Positions 12,501-26,000 of a stretch of DNA of 64,000 bases are shown piece by piece. The notes beneath the pieces are model-generated. The model searched no databases. It was not told where the DNA came from and saw nothing but the letters and a program-made list of their open reading frames with translations. Position 1 is the stretch's first letter. Every line of letters starts with the position of its first letter. Both the position numbers and the translations under genes were made by a program. Source of the stretch: Acanthopagrus latus (lineage: Eukaryota > Chordata > Actinopteri > Spariformes > Sparidae); NCBI RefSeq assembly GCF_904848185.1, contig NC_051055.1, forward strand, positions 16,095,104 through 16,159,103. The letters are read 5' to 3'.

Positions 12501-15500
12501 CATTTGTGCAATCAAAAGTGACAGGCAAATCATGTGTCATCATGTTAATAAAAGTAACTTTAAATGTGACGACTTGAGTCATGCGTCATTTCAAAGACGC
12601 TTAAAATAACAGAGCTCGAACTCCTGTGTATTTTGGCTGAAACAGGACCCGTAACTTCGACATCACTCACTGTTTATATGTAAATTGTACTCTAAGCTCC
12701 AATTTGTGTTTGGAGTTTTCATTCAGACCTAATCTCGTCCTGTGATAATAAATGTATCAACATATTCAATATGTTTATAGCAACATTAGGATTAGGATCA
12801 TACAGTGTTAATACACCCACGGGGCACAAGTTTCCTCTCGTGCTCCAACATGACTGAGTGGTGATCTATTTTGCCTTTTAAAGACAAGAAATATAAAAAG
12901 AAGGCGCCTCTTAAAGGCCCAACGTGCAGGCTTTAGTGCCATCAAGTAGTGAGGTTCCAGATTGCAACCAACTAAACACTCAAAGTCCCCTATGATGGCA
13001 AATATGCAAAAAGAAATGCAAGAAATTTGCAAAAGCCTCCATAACCAGTATTTGATTTGTCTGTTCTGGGCTACTGTAGAAAAATGGCTGTAACATGGCA
13101 GGCTCAATGGAAGAGCCGGCTCCCTTTGTAGATATAAAGCAATCATTCTTACATAATGAAGACACAGCATTTCAAAAAAGGAAAACATAACTGAGAATGT
13201 TATATTTCATTTCCTTCCATAGATCCCCTCAATCCTACACACTACACACTGCACCTTTAAATTTGATCACCAGGCTGAGGACAAGTCAGAGACATCTAGA
13301 AATCAGAAGTTGGTCCAACCTTTAAGTATTCACTTGTTTAAGAGATGAGGCAGTGACCTAACTGAGATACACTTTATTGAGCTAAAAATGTCTGACTCAG
13401 CAAACTTTTCCCAATCACCCCTCTGGTGTTTGAGCAGTTATTTTGGAATCTCGTTCACTGCTCAGGCTCCAGAGGGGCTCACGGTGGCTGGACCAGTCCA
13501 GTCTGGCCCGTGTGGTGGTGGCAGCTGGTTTACCCAAGCTTGGCTCGACCGAAGCCCCATCCCATTCACAGGCCCTGAACCATGACCAAATGGCCTTCAC
13601 ATACACGTCCCATCAGCACAGCTAAAACAACACGCAGTCATCCAAAGACAAACAGATGCGACGCTCTGCGCCGCAACTGCCACCCCCGTCCATAACCCCA
13701 CCCGCACGTGGTCACACACAGACACATGCACCCGTAACCACTCAAAACAAAAATGTATACACAAAAGTCCTTTCTTAAAAGTCCCGGCTGTTCGTCAGCC
13801 TTTAAAGTATCAACTTTGAACTTTCAGCTTTTAAAATTTTGTTTGCTTTTTATAAACTTTCAGAGAGAATCTTGTTTTATCTACATTCGTTTCAACCAAA
13901 ATGTTCCAAGAGGAGTCATTCGTTGTTCATAATTTTAATACATGTGACATATAAAGTTTATGTGGATTTGGGCATATCAAGGCACATGTGCCAAATTAAC
14001 TGCCTTTACAAATATGGACAGAGATTTCAGGTCTAAAAGGTGCCGTGAACTTGCATTCTTTCTATAGTCAACAGGAGGGCAATTCTATTGGTTTCAAAGA
14101 AATATCTAATTATATGAAAGCTTATGAGAAAATAACCTTACTTGCCATTTGATTTATTAAGAAAATTGATGATTTTATGGTCGCAATCCCTTCTTCAACA
14201 CAACATGATTTTCATTTTGTAAATTAGTGTCCTATTTAGAGTAAAATAGATGATAAAGGCCATGAGTTAGGGCAAGGCTACCTTGTGACTGACAAGTCTC
14301 TACCTCTGTGTCTACTCAGGTTGTCAGTCAAATCTAATCAGTGTCCTATTCATTCTCCTGTCCAAATACGATCACTTCTGGCCAGAGCATGTGAGCGGAG
14401 GAGAGCGTGAGCGAGCAGGGAGTGCAAGCAGGAGGATTTTGCATGGAACGCAGAGTGTCGCTGTATTTCCCGCTCACACGGTATGTAAGCGTGACTTAAG
14501 AAAAAATAATTTCTGGTTGGAAAACGTGAGTTTGGCCACTCCGTTATTTTAGATGCCAGACTACAGTTTAAGCTAAAATTAAAATACAACGCAGATTTTT
14601 CGTCTTCGGAGCAAGTGGTGGCCGGTTCGAATGGAGCGGGATGAAATCTGAGCGGAGCGCAGAGCGGTAATGAGCGGAACAACCTGGAGAGCGGCTCTGA
14701 GCGGGGGAGCGGAAATTCTGACCGCTCGGCTCTGCTCACGTGCTCTGCTTCTGGCTCTGTAAAAAAGCAAGACAACGACAGCCATAACGCCAAACCCAAA
14801 ACTTCAAATGGTAGTCCATAAACCAGCCAGTGTCATCACGGTGGAATTACACATGGGTTAATGACAGATTAACTATCGGGTTACTATAGAATTACTTCAG
14901 GTGTTTTTATAATTGAGTAGTAGACAATGACAGAAGCGTCTAGCCTTTGTCATTGTAAATTCTCCTCTCTCTTGTCTCATAGATACTTTAACGTGATCGT
15001 AGGTTGTTGTATTAAGTGCCACTAAATAATGTAGAAAGGAAATCTCATAAATGATATCACATTGCTTACCTTCTGCCAGGTTGACTCACTAATGTGAAAA
15101 ATGCAGCAAGTACATCTATACGAGGTCTAATATTACTATCTATGGCTCAGCAGTGATGAGTGTGGAGCTAAAGATGGCCTGAATTAACCTGTGACTGCAG
15201 CATGTATATATGTCATCGCCAACAGAATGAACAGAGCCTGGGAAGTGAGAGGTCGAAGATCTTGAAGCACAGCATGTCCGTTTACTTTGATTTACTATGA
15301 CTATATACAGCATGTGTCTGTGTGCTTCAGACAAACCAAAACACTTTGGCACTGGTGGAAGCAGCGAGAGAGGGGCCCCTCTATGGTCTCAGTCCAACAC
15401 TGATAAACTGGCAGGCGCACATTGATCCAGCGGCTCCTCAGTTCTGAAACCACACGCCTCCATAGCAATAGAGAGAAACATCATGTGTTTATCATCAGCA

Positions 15501-18308
15501 GAGTTACTGACACTGAGTGCTATCTCTACACAACACTACATCTCAGCATTTCTGACCTTGTGTCCTCGTTTGACTGCTGTTTATCACACACCCACGTGTT
15601 TACCTAACTAATCACACATATGTACATAACAGATCTGTATCAAATACAATGTGTAAACCCTAGCTTTACGGTTTGTGTTAGCCCACTTAGCCCACAGATG
15701 TGTTTTGACTCAAAGGGCAGTGATTGCCAGAGAGGGTGCCAACACACTGAAAGCGAGCCAGACATATACAGTACTCATACACATTCTTAGAACCGGGTGA
15801 AGCAGCCCGCAGATTCAGCTGTGCTCTTAGCTCACCGTCCCTCTCCAGTGACATCATACCCTGACAATGCCACCATTCATACAGATGTTGCTTACAAAAC
15901 CTGGAGTTAGACTCCTATTGTGTGCATGCTGCTCCTCCCCACAACAAGAGGTATAGCCAGAGGTGCTCCGCTACTACGACAGAGGAAAATGAATGGAACA
16001 CGTAATAGGGTTACCACGTATGCTAATGGTTTAACTGCTTACAAATGACTTCATACTGAGCTAATCGCTCAATCTATCACCATGTAGCAGAGTTGAAACT
16101 GACACATCTGTGGCTGCTTCACAAGTTTTCTTTTCTTGGCATTTCTGAACAGAATACATTCATTACTTTCTAGTCTTTACTCTTGTGCACTGTTCAGGTT
16201 ACAACTTGATCTTTATGCCTATTAACCCAAATGCCTGTTGCAATTCTGTAACTGCACTGAAACATGAGAACAGTAAGGGTTGTGTAAATGAAATGTAAAA
16301 AGCCACAGAAACACTTTGATTATTGGTCCCCCTGTGTCCTATGAAATGTTTCTTTAAGAGACGCACTGTTTTTTTCCCTCCTCAAGTAAAAAGGAGTACA
16401 TTTAGAGCATGCCAGGAATTATGTCATCCACCCATCTAGTGCCAGCTCCGCAGCCAAGAGAGCTGCAGCGAAGGAACATATAGTATTGTTTACCTCATAA
16501 AAAACTCAGCACCTAGCCCGATGCTTAGTGACAAATTTATTGTCCTTAGTAACAATGTAAACAATAGATAATTGGGAGATAATAAATAACACATTTTCAT
16601 ACACCGGCCCCTCTGTCTGAAATTAGCAGGCAAGCGGGATGTGGGGAAAACATGGAGCTCATTTAAAATGGACACAAAAACAATGCCAAATCCTTCCACT
16701 TTAAAAATAAAGGTTCCACTGACAGGAGCAGCTGAGTCATGTCCCACAATTGGCACAGGCAGATGTAGTTTAGAACCAGCCTGATAAGAGCTTGTTTGGG
16801 CTTCCCTTGATACAGATCAGAAATGATAGTAAAGGTCTTTCATCATATGCACAAAGATATCAAACCATCTGAGCAGGAGAGAAGGGTTTTCAGAGGAGAA
16901 TAAAGTGCACGTACATGCATGTGTGTTTACACTGTACTGTATGTGCATCCACATCAGGGGTGGACTCAACACAACAGCAATATGATAAAGAATTGGGTCA
17001 TTATGGGTTAAGGATAGCATACATAACTGTACATTGGCATAGGTAAAAAAAAACAAAAAACAAAACTACCTTAATTAATCCCTGGGTCTGGCCAGTATGC
17101 TAAATGCTAACATCCTCACGGTGGATCCTCCAGCTGTGACTTCTGCATTGACAGAGGAACTTCTACTGAGACCTTTCTGCGGTTTTTGACTATAATCTCT
17201 GTCACAGTTCTTACTGCAGACACTCAATCATCTCCAACAATTTAAAAACCTTCACCAGTAAGAGGGGCTGAGCAGACTGGTTATATTACACTTTGAGAAT
17301 GATCGAGCAAAGAGGTTGAATCTACTTCCAGTTGTGGAGGGCTTTATGCTAAAGACCCAGACAGGTAATTAACACAAGAAACTCTTGGACATGAGGCCAG
17401 TGTGGTGTGCATAAGATGAAACAAGTTTTTAGTAAAGCCATTTGCATTGTTTAATCTAGAAGGTCTGGCAGGTTTACTACTTATACATTCAATCAAAGTA
17501 CATTTTTACACAGCTAACTGCACTGCTAACTGCACAGTTCTAGCCAAGTTTGAAATCAGGTTGCATCACGTACATAAAGAGAATCTTCAGAGATGTTCAA
17601 ACATGCACACACTAATCCAGTGTTTCAAGTTTGAAAATATTGGTGCATCTCACAGGATATTATTTAGATTATTGTGCCAGAGGGAGCAATGCATCACCTC
17701 ACGTGACCTCATAGGAAAGCAGATGTAATCAAAATGGGGGCTGTGGCGCAACAACTTGCTGTAAAAAGAAATAGAAATGCAGAAGAAACAAACCTGGATG
17801 AGAACATGTTTGGGTAAAAATATGTTAAATTTGGGTCTACTCTTCAGAAAGAACTGGATGTGAGATTTTAACTGTCACTTTAAATATGTCAACAGCAGTG
17901 CGTTTGCTAACGTTAGCCTCCAGGGTTATAATGTTTACTGTTGCTTGGCAACATCGTCAGCTGCTCAGATATCTCCTTCACTGACTAGTGTGGATTTAAC
18001 CAGAATTTATGATTGATATTTAACGGGTTGACCGACCAGAGTCCTCGCCTAAGCGTTGGAAGAGTCCAATCGACATAAAATCCTCCTGAAACTACTGTAG
18101 TGTGAACCCAGCTTAACAGTGCTTTCACTTGTGCAGAATATGAAGTACCCTTTCCATCCCTGTCTTCTGTGAACGTATTTGTGTACATCCTATTTGTCAC
18201 TTGTTTTTAAGTACCTGACTGCTGCCCGCATGTGTATGAATGTCTGTGGCTGTCTAACTATGTGACACCATGCCAGGAGGATGACACAGAGCTTGAGCAG
18301 TCTGTGTC

Positions 18309-18390
<82 letters not shown>

Positions 18391-19995
18391 TTCACGAGGC
18401 CCTGTGGAGAGCCGGCTCTGAGCGTTGATGTAATGCTTTGGCCGGCGCGCTGTGGAACTTGGCCTCCTCTCTGCACCGTTTCCTCTACGCTGCGAGGGTC
18501 AACTATCCCACAACCTCCAGTGCACAACACGCACCATTCTATTCCCCAGACCACAACAGAGCAGAACACAACCACACCCGGCAGCGTGAGCACCCAGTCC
18601 TTCACAAGAAGAAAAACACTTGAACCAAAACTAATAAAACACTCGGATCTCAGCAACACTCCCAGACAACAAGCTAAAAGCAATACGGGAAAACAGACAA
18701 GTCGGTTACTACACCACGGGGCTTTGCTGTACCACTTAAACGATGGCACTTAAGGAGAAAATCAGAGATAGGAGAGAACAAAGATGGGCACTGATGCAGA
18801 TACAGTCTTTGGCCCAGAGAGCACAAACAGAGAGCTTAGAGCGAGATATGAGTCCCCAAGGGGCCACAGCAGTCCTTCGGCTCATTAACTATTTACACCA
18901 GAGACAGGCCTCCCTCCTGCTCTGTCCCACCACAAAATCAATTAGCCTTCATTAGCCCGGGCTCTGGGCATGCTTTCTCCGGCAGGGGAGGGTTAATCCT
19001 GCTACCGAGGCCTCCAGTTACCACAAAATATCAAACATCCACACACATTTGAGTTTCCACTGCAGAGAAACTGGACCGAGCCGGAGTCCTTTCATGTCAC
19101 AAAGAATTCCTCCAATTTCTCATTCTCGCTCACCATTTGGTGTCTCAAGAATATCAATACCCTCTCTCGACTTTCAACTCCCCCGCTCGCTCTGCCTGTC
19201 TATCTATTTCCTTCATGTCTATCAAAGTCCCACTCAATCCCCTTCTCCTCTCTCGCAATGTAAACGCAGAGCAGAAAAGTCAACGTCCGGGTCCGTGCCT
19301 CGGGGGTGTGGGGTTACAGTGCGGAGATTTCCCATTGGCGGAAAGTCAACATGGTCGGGGTAATGCGATTATAGCTGGATTGTGAACGTCGCAGGGGACA
19401 CATGGGCCTGATCATGGCCCAGTTATCCGATAGCGAGGGCCGTATTTATCGACCTGGCCCGGGCGAGGATATTACAGACATAAGAGACCCCGTCTTTGCT
19501 TATGAAACCTTTGCTGGAGATTGCACCCTGATAACACAATTAGCCTCTCACTTTCTGTCCACAATCATGGAATTCCATCAGTCGCATTCAGACATCAGGG
19601 ATCAGAATCTCAATTGATCCAGGTTTGGTCGCATGTGCCTCGTGTCTGTGCGGCCAACTAACCAGAAAGTTGCATGGTCGAGGGGGCCTGCAGTCGTTTA
19701 GTGACTGCATATGTTTATGGGAGGCCTAACAGAGCATTTACAATTCAATTACACAGATAGGAGGAGGGGGAAAAAAGAGCAAGATGTGTCTGGATGACGG
19801 CCAGAGGAGAGATAAGCCTAATACACTAATATTGTGTTACCCCAGCGTGTTACCATAGGAACAGTTGAAGAGATTCAAAAGACTACAAAGACGATCAATC
19901 TTGAGAGAGCAGGAGGAAGAGGGAGAATTAAATGCCCTGGGAATGCTCCCGCTCTCCTCTATCAGAGCAATAACTCTTCTAATGACCTCTGCTAC

Positions 19996-20039
<44 letters not shown>

Positions 20040-23000
20040 TCTTCACAAGATGTTTCTGTCCAGCACGCTCAGCTATCAGTGAACCTCCACAAACACAAAC
20101 AGCGGCCAATGGTTTGTGATTTTTTTGATATCCAAGTCGAGACACTTGCTCTTATTCGTACGGAGCCTCTTCCATTTTCAGAGGTATTTATTTTGAAAAC
20201 AAAGGTTGGCTGCAGGTCATGTTGCTACAGTATTTATCAGTTCATATCACCTTGAGTGTAACTGTTAATGAATCTGACATAAATCAAAGGCATACTGTCA
20301 CTCATTGGCATCCGTACAAGCAGTTAGGGGTGGGGGATTCGGCCAAACTATCGGCCATCTATTTGATCACAAACACAATCCGTAAAATATTCTGATTCTG
20401 AGTCTGATTCTTTAATGTCATGCCTGCTACGGAGAGCTGAAGTCACGCCCTTCCTGTAGACCTCATGGGACCTTATATTGGTAAAAATTTAATTGTAATA
20501 TGAATTACAAATTATGATGTTCGTGAATTAAAAAGAAAATTTCCAAGTCAATAAAGTGGCAGTTTGTCGTAAAAATAGTAAAATACCATCTAGTTTTGTG
20601 TGAAACCTCTCAGTGAACTACATTGTCCCACTCAGCAACCTCAACATAAGCGACGACTCAGCACAGAGGAAGTGTTAGCAAAGGTGAAAATCACAATCTA
20701 AAATTAGACAAAAAAAAAGGACATTAAACTTTTAGCACCCTCTTGGTTTGTTCATGTAGAACTGCAGAAGTAAGAGGCCATTTAGTAACGTGTTCTCGAT
20801 TCGCCTGAAAAGTAGATTGTGGACACCTTCGACGTGAATCACAAATTAAAATCATCAGATCAGCTACAACAACTAGCAGTGCTAAAATGCAAAGTCAGAC
20901 TGAGAGGAAGCTTTCTCTCTCCTCAGCTTTTTACTTCTTTAACTTTCAAAACCCATCTCCATTCTGCCTCTCCCCGCTCTCAGCTATGTCTCATTCCCAC
21001 CGCTCTAACTGCCTGCTTTGTAAAGGATGAGGTCATTTGATTTTTTCTCCGCTGTGTTAAACTAGTGCTAACAAGTTGCAGGACCTACAGAACATGTTCT
21101 GTACATTAAGATATACATCAGGCAGTCGGTGGGCAGCTCAGCCACAACCACATAAAGGGGCCTTTATTCCAGCCCTGAGTCTCCAGTGCTGCACTGGCAG
21201 GTTCAGACACAGCTTTGATTACACACCAAATGATGAAATCCACACAGACCTAAGAGCACGGCTTTGCTGGCACAGCCCAGTGGAAAAGAGAGGTTGCAAC
21301 ACTATGAGCTTAAGTGTGTGTGCTTGTGTATGTGTGCGCATAAATGTGTACGTATCCATGTGAATACATGCATATACTCACCATTTTGGCTTCTGAGTGC
21401 ATGGAGGGAATGTGAGGGGAAGAGCAGGAGGTGCTGTGGGTGGGTCCCTGCATACCCATCATATTGGAGCCCATGGACATTTGTCTCTCCATCTGAGGGT
21501 TACAGCACCATGTTAAAAGTCACGCTCACGCTCAAGTTTTTTTCACATATGTTGAATCAACCAAAATTGTTTATTTAGCTCTGATTTTTAAGTCTCAACA
21601 AGATGCTATCACTGCTTAGCACTGTTTAAAAAGCTTAGCACTTAAAAGCGTGAAACTTCCTGCACAGTAGAATACGGGGGGCTGAGATGAGAGAGCACGA
21701 GAGCCTGATTTCACATGACAGGCTGCCCTGTGCACAGCTCTGTGTGATGATAACTGGAGCTGACCCAAAACAGGAAGCCAGCACGGAGGGACTTAACACA
21801 GGAAGCCCATGCAACAGGGGTGTGTGTTTCTGATAATGGTGTGGTGACTGTCAGTCAGACTAACGCGTACAATCTCATCCCGCACAGTGCAGGACTTGTC
21901 AATGAGGTGAATGATATGAGAGTTGGTGCGAATTTGTTGTGTGAATACATCAGAATCAGTCTTTATCTGTGTTTGGACCAGAAGGGGGTGAGAGGTCACC
22001 TGTGCAGGGTGACGATGTGAGCGGTGTTCGTAGAGCAATACACGCAGGAAAGAAACCACATCTGTGTTAATGTCTGCATGCTGCAGCCCCCCCAGCTGCT
22101 GAACTCTAGCTGGTGCGGTGGTCTCCACGGGGAACGGCCCCTCTCCACCCCCCTTTGCCTGACCCCTGCCCCCTCCCTCGTCCACAGAGTCTCAGGCCGA
22201 GAACTTGACACACAGCCTTAATTGCACTAAGTGTGTTTTGTGTAAAAATATCACCAAAACCTGCACCCCTTTCCTGAACCGTCAATCTTCCCGAAAATCG
22301 CTTAGCTCTTAATTTAATAAACATGGGAGGGTTTTTTTCTCCATACCATAAACACAGGCTGTCTTATGTTACAATGAGAACACATGTTGTATCATTAGAA
22401 TCCTGATACGAGGACCTTTCTCTGGGTTGTTATCATTCCCTGCTTCTCAATGTGGGTCCTCGAAAGCTTTTTGACTTAATTACAGTGAGGTCTGCATGCA
22501 GGATCCTTCCTTTTTACACAGGATCCTTACAAAATGGTGACAGAAAGCATCCCAAAATACAAACGTACGTGGTATGAATATAGTCTGAGTTTACGCTCTT
22601 GTGACATATGAGCGAGTGACTTTGCCTCTGTATGCGTGAGTGTGCCTGTTAGTGATTGTGCTCTGTGCTCTCCCTTGTTGTACTCACAGGCATCAGCACA
22701 GCGGAGGAACCAGGCATGGTCGGGTCTGGCAGAGTTCCAGGCATGGAGGCTGGCAGAGGCTGTCTCTGTCTGTTTCGTAGGTGCAGCAATGAGGACAGAG
22801 AGCCGGGGACAGGCCTGAGAAGACACACAGAGACAGACATTCAGACTACTTTAAGGTTTTTGCACTGTTGTAGATGAGTAACATCATTATTCTTTGCTTT
22901 ATCATAGAACACCATCAATCTCAACTACCACCAACACCAACACCAAGTGCTTGCATCCACGAAAAAATCACTCAAAGGCTGGTTTAAAACTGTACATGTG

Positions 23001-26000
23001 GTAAAATGCATGAAAACATTGTTCATTCTTGACCTTGGACAGACAGAAAAAGGAAATAAATAAACACTTAATCAATAAACATGATAAATATAATATGCAC
23101 TTTCTTGCAACATCTGCCTCGAGTGATTTGAACAAAAGGAAAAAGTTGGGAGTAAAATTAAGTAAACTACAGATATATAAAAAAGAATCACTTTAATTAC
23201 AGTAGGGAAGACTTTCTACTACATTACATTACTGCACAGAACAAGCTTAATGACTTAAGTCATATTTACAACATTAACTACTGAATGTTTCAAATTTAAT
23301 TTTTCTAAATAGTTAGGGGGGAAAAAACACACACACACAAAAAGGGAAGAAAGTACCAACTCTCTCACAGATGTCTTTTTGAGCTTTAATGGAACTAGAC
23401 AGAAAGTTGTGATGCTCATACTGGATTTTGTTTGTGATGGACCGGATCCTGCTGGCTGCAGCACCATGTTTGGATGGGAGGCTATCGACAAATGGCATTG
23501 TATGGTCTGAGATCACTAAAGAAAAGTGCTCTGGCATCTTAAAAATAATTATACACATTTATTCATTTCACGTCTGTGCTATTTCAGAGTAAGTGTTTTC
23601 CTCTACTTCTTTCATTTTTGGTTTCCACTTGTTTCTGCTGCAACGAAGTGGGACTGGAAAAAAGAGAATGTAGCCGTGTACTCGCGCTGCAGTTCAAAGT
23701 TGAGGCATCTTGGGAGTTTTTGGATGCACTTTAAACGAGCACACTTCGTGTAGTACAATGGATGAATAACGACAGTGGTGATGATGAATAAATAATGTTT
23801 GTCATAACAACCACATGAGATGTGCATGACGGGAATCGCTTTTAGAAACTGCTACGGCGGTGGAAGCCCTGCGGGGAAAAATCCCCCTCGTTGACCACAA
23901 AAGTGTGTGCTGACCAACAAGCCTATCCACACTCACGGCCACATCAATAAATCACATGTACAGATGAGGCCTGGGCTAAGCTTAAACTCCTGACAACAGT
24001 CCTGTCACAGTCACTGGCTCAGAACTGCAGCCATGCAAACACCCAGACCACTCCATCTGCACGCGGTGACATCATTTATACAACTGCCACCAAATCCCTG
24101 CTTGTAAGAACACTGTTTCCCAGCTGCAGGGTGCAGCTACACCCACATGCATACAGCAGCTACTCAGATGAAAAAACAGACGCTTAATTCCTAACCTGTA
24201 CCAGGACAATCAATAATTCCCCAGTTATCATTGACATCAGGATGAATGCCCGTCAATAAAGCCCCATTTCCTGGAGCATGTAGAAATTAGTGCAAACATG
24301 AGGCATTTAGGTTAGCTGTGTTCAACAGGTTAATGTAATCAATTGACCACGTCATGGCCTGGATTACCGTAATAGTGAGCAGTGATGGAGTGATGGCCAA
24401 ATGGTGGTGGTGTGTGTATGCGCTGGGTGAGGGGTAGTGGTCCACCAGGGCCAAATGGTCCCCCACCTGAATAAATACCTGTATTTTTCCAGGCCTAAAT
24501 ATGTGCATTTACGCTCCAGACATCTTAGATTGCTCCACACACACACAGAACCATTACCATCCCGACTGTGTGTCATTCCTGTCTAACATCCCAATTCATC
24601 ACAATCGCACTCATTTAACAGCACGTATGACATCTGAGCAACACTGCGAATCCAAACATTTCCACATGGGAAAAGTCATGAAAGTACAATGAGGTATGCA
24701 GTTTAGCTGCGCGCTACATCAACATAGTTTCCCTCAGCGTTTAGACTCTGCCCGCCTTCCAACAGGATGAAATAACAGTCACGAGGCAGTGGCAGTGACA
24801 CGCTGTTGGCTTTGTGCATAAAAACTGTTTTGCTGGGTTTCTATTCAGTGCGATGACTGCATCATGAGGTTTTTATTTGGGCTGTCAATGTAGAGCTAGA
24901 TTTTTTTGAGGAGATTGCTTCACCCCAAACTTGTGGAAAAAATGTCAGCGGACATATTTTTAAAAACTGAAACAGTGTTTCCTTTTACAGTTTTATATAA
25001 CATATCTTGTTCCTTCAGGCAGAGTAAAGAATATTTTAATGTAAGAGGCATTACAGCGTTGCCCTGTCCATATATATAGTACATTATTCTGTATAAAATG
25101 TCCATCACAACCTTGTAATGTGAATGTGCTACATACAGTACAATAAGGCTGTGCTGATTTAATCCATACTTGGAGTTGAAGTAGTGTTGCATCACCACAA
25201 CAGCCTTTATGGAAAATCTGATCAAAATCTGATCATGTGTGAAGCTGAGGTGTAAAGAAAATTAGGAAAGGTTTTTAAAATGAGTAAAAATAGGTACTGT
25301 GCTTAAAATCTATTTAATCCTACATAGCGCACATTTGCTCATGAGGAAATTTAAATCATTCCACAGCAGCTCTGGAGAGAAAGATAAAATCAGTTTCTCT
25401 CCACGCCTGTCTTCAATTATGATAAGACAATAAAATGCACGAACACAGAGCCACCTGTGACCGTCAATAACTGGCAGAGGTCAGGATTACAGCACAGGCA
25501 GGTCGCTGTTGCGCTGCAGGTCAGGCTGGAGAATAAAGGCCTCCTTTGAAGCTTGCACAGGCTGTACTGCTGCAGCTGTCTATAAGCAATGCTCACCTGC
25601 AGCAGAGCGGGAGCACGAACAGCGTGTCCGTCACCACCACACACACCAAAACACAACCTGCTTGTCCAGCCAGAGGAAAAACCAAACTAACAACTGACAG
25701 CACTTCCTCTGGGGATTAACTCAGTGTTGTGCTGACTCTGCTGATAAATAAAGACATTTCAGACCGACCGGAGGCGAAAAGGCCACTATATATGTATAAA
25801 AGACTTTTATTCCACTGCGAGAAAGGACATATCTACGGGGCCAGAACTGTGACTTTGTTTTATTTTGGCATCGAAAACTTTGGCAATAATAACAAAACCT
25901 GAACTGAAAAAGGAAACATTGGAATCGAAACACTTGTATTGGGGGAACGCTGTGACACTGAAACAAGTGTTGGCACTGAAAAAGTTCCACTGACAAGTAA

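Larger units (their letters stand above)
6924..21381 (-). other. creb5 large intron between coding exons 6 and 7
   Basis: A 14.5-kb phase 0 intron. It holds a TIR-bounded element (6967-7425), a GA microsatellite (9526-9570), teleost interspersed repeats (10034-10409, 12911-13260, 14356-14760), GT/GA (18304-18388) and CT (19999-20034) microsatellites, and several low-repeat blocks rich in TAAT-type sites (for example 9600-9770, 11030-11310, 18880-19020, 19380-19640) that could be enhancers. There is no coding sequence I can support. Confidence 0.8.

Noticed and set aside
12808..13188. 126-codon minus-strand frame
   Set aside because: It lies inside the abundant TIR element at 12911-13260.
14350..14799. 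149-codon minus-strand frame
   Set aside because: It lies in a GAGCGG-rich repeat. The composition explains the lack of stops.
18232..18753. 173- and 163-codon open frames on both strands
   Set aside because: They exist only because the GA microsatellite has no stops. They consist of Arg-Glu or Leu-Ser repeats plus random flanks.
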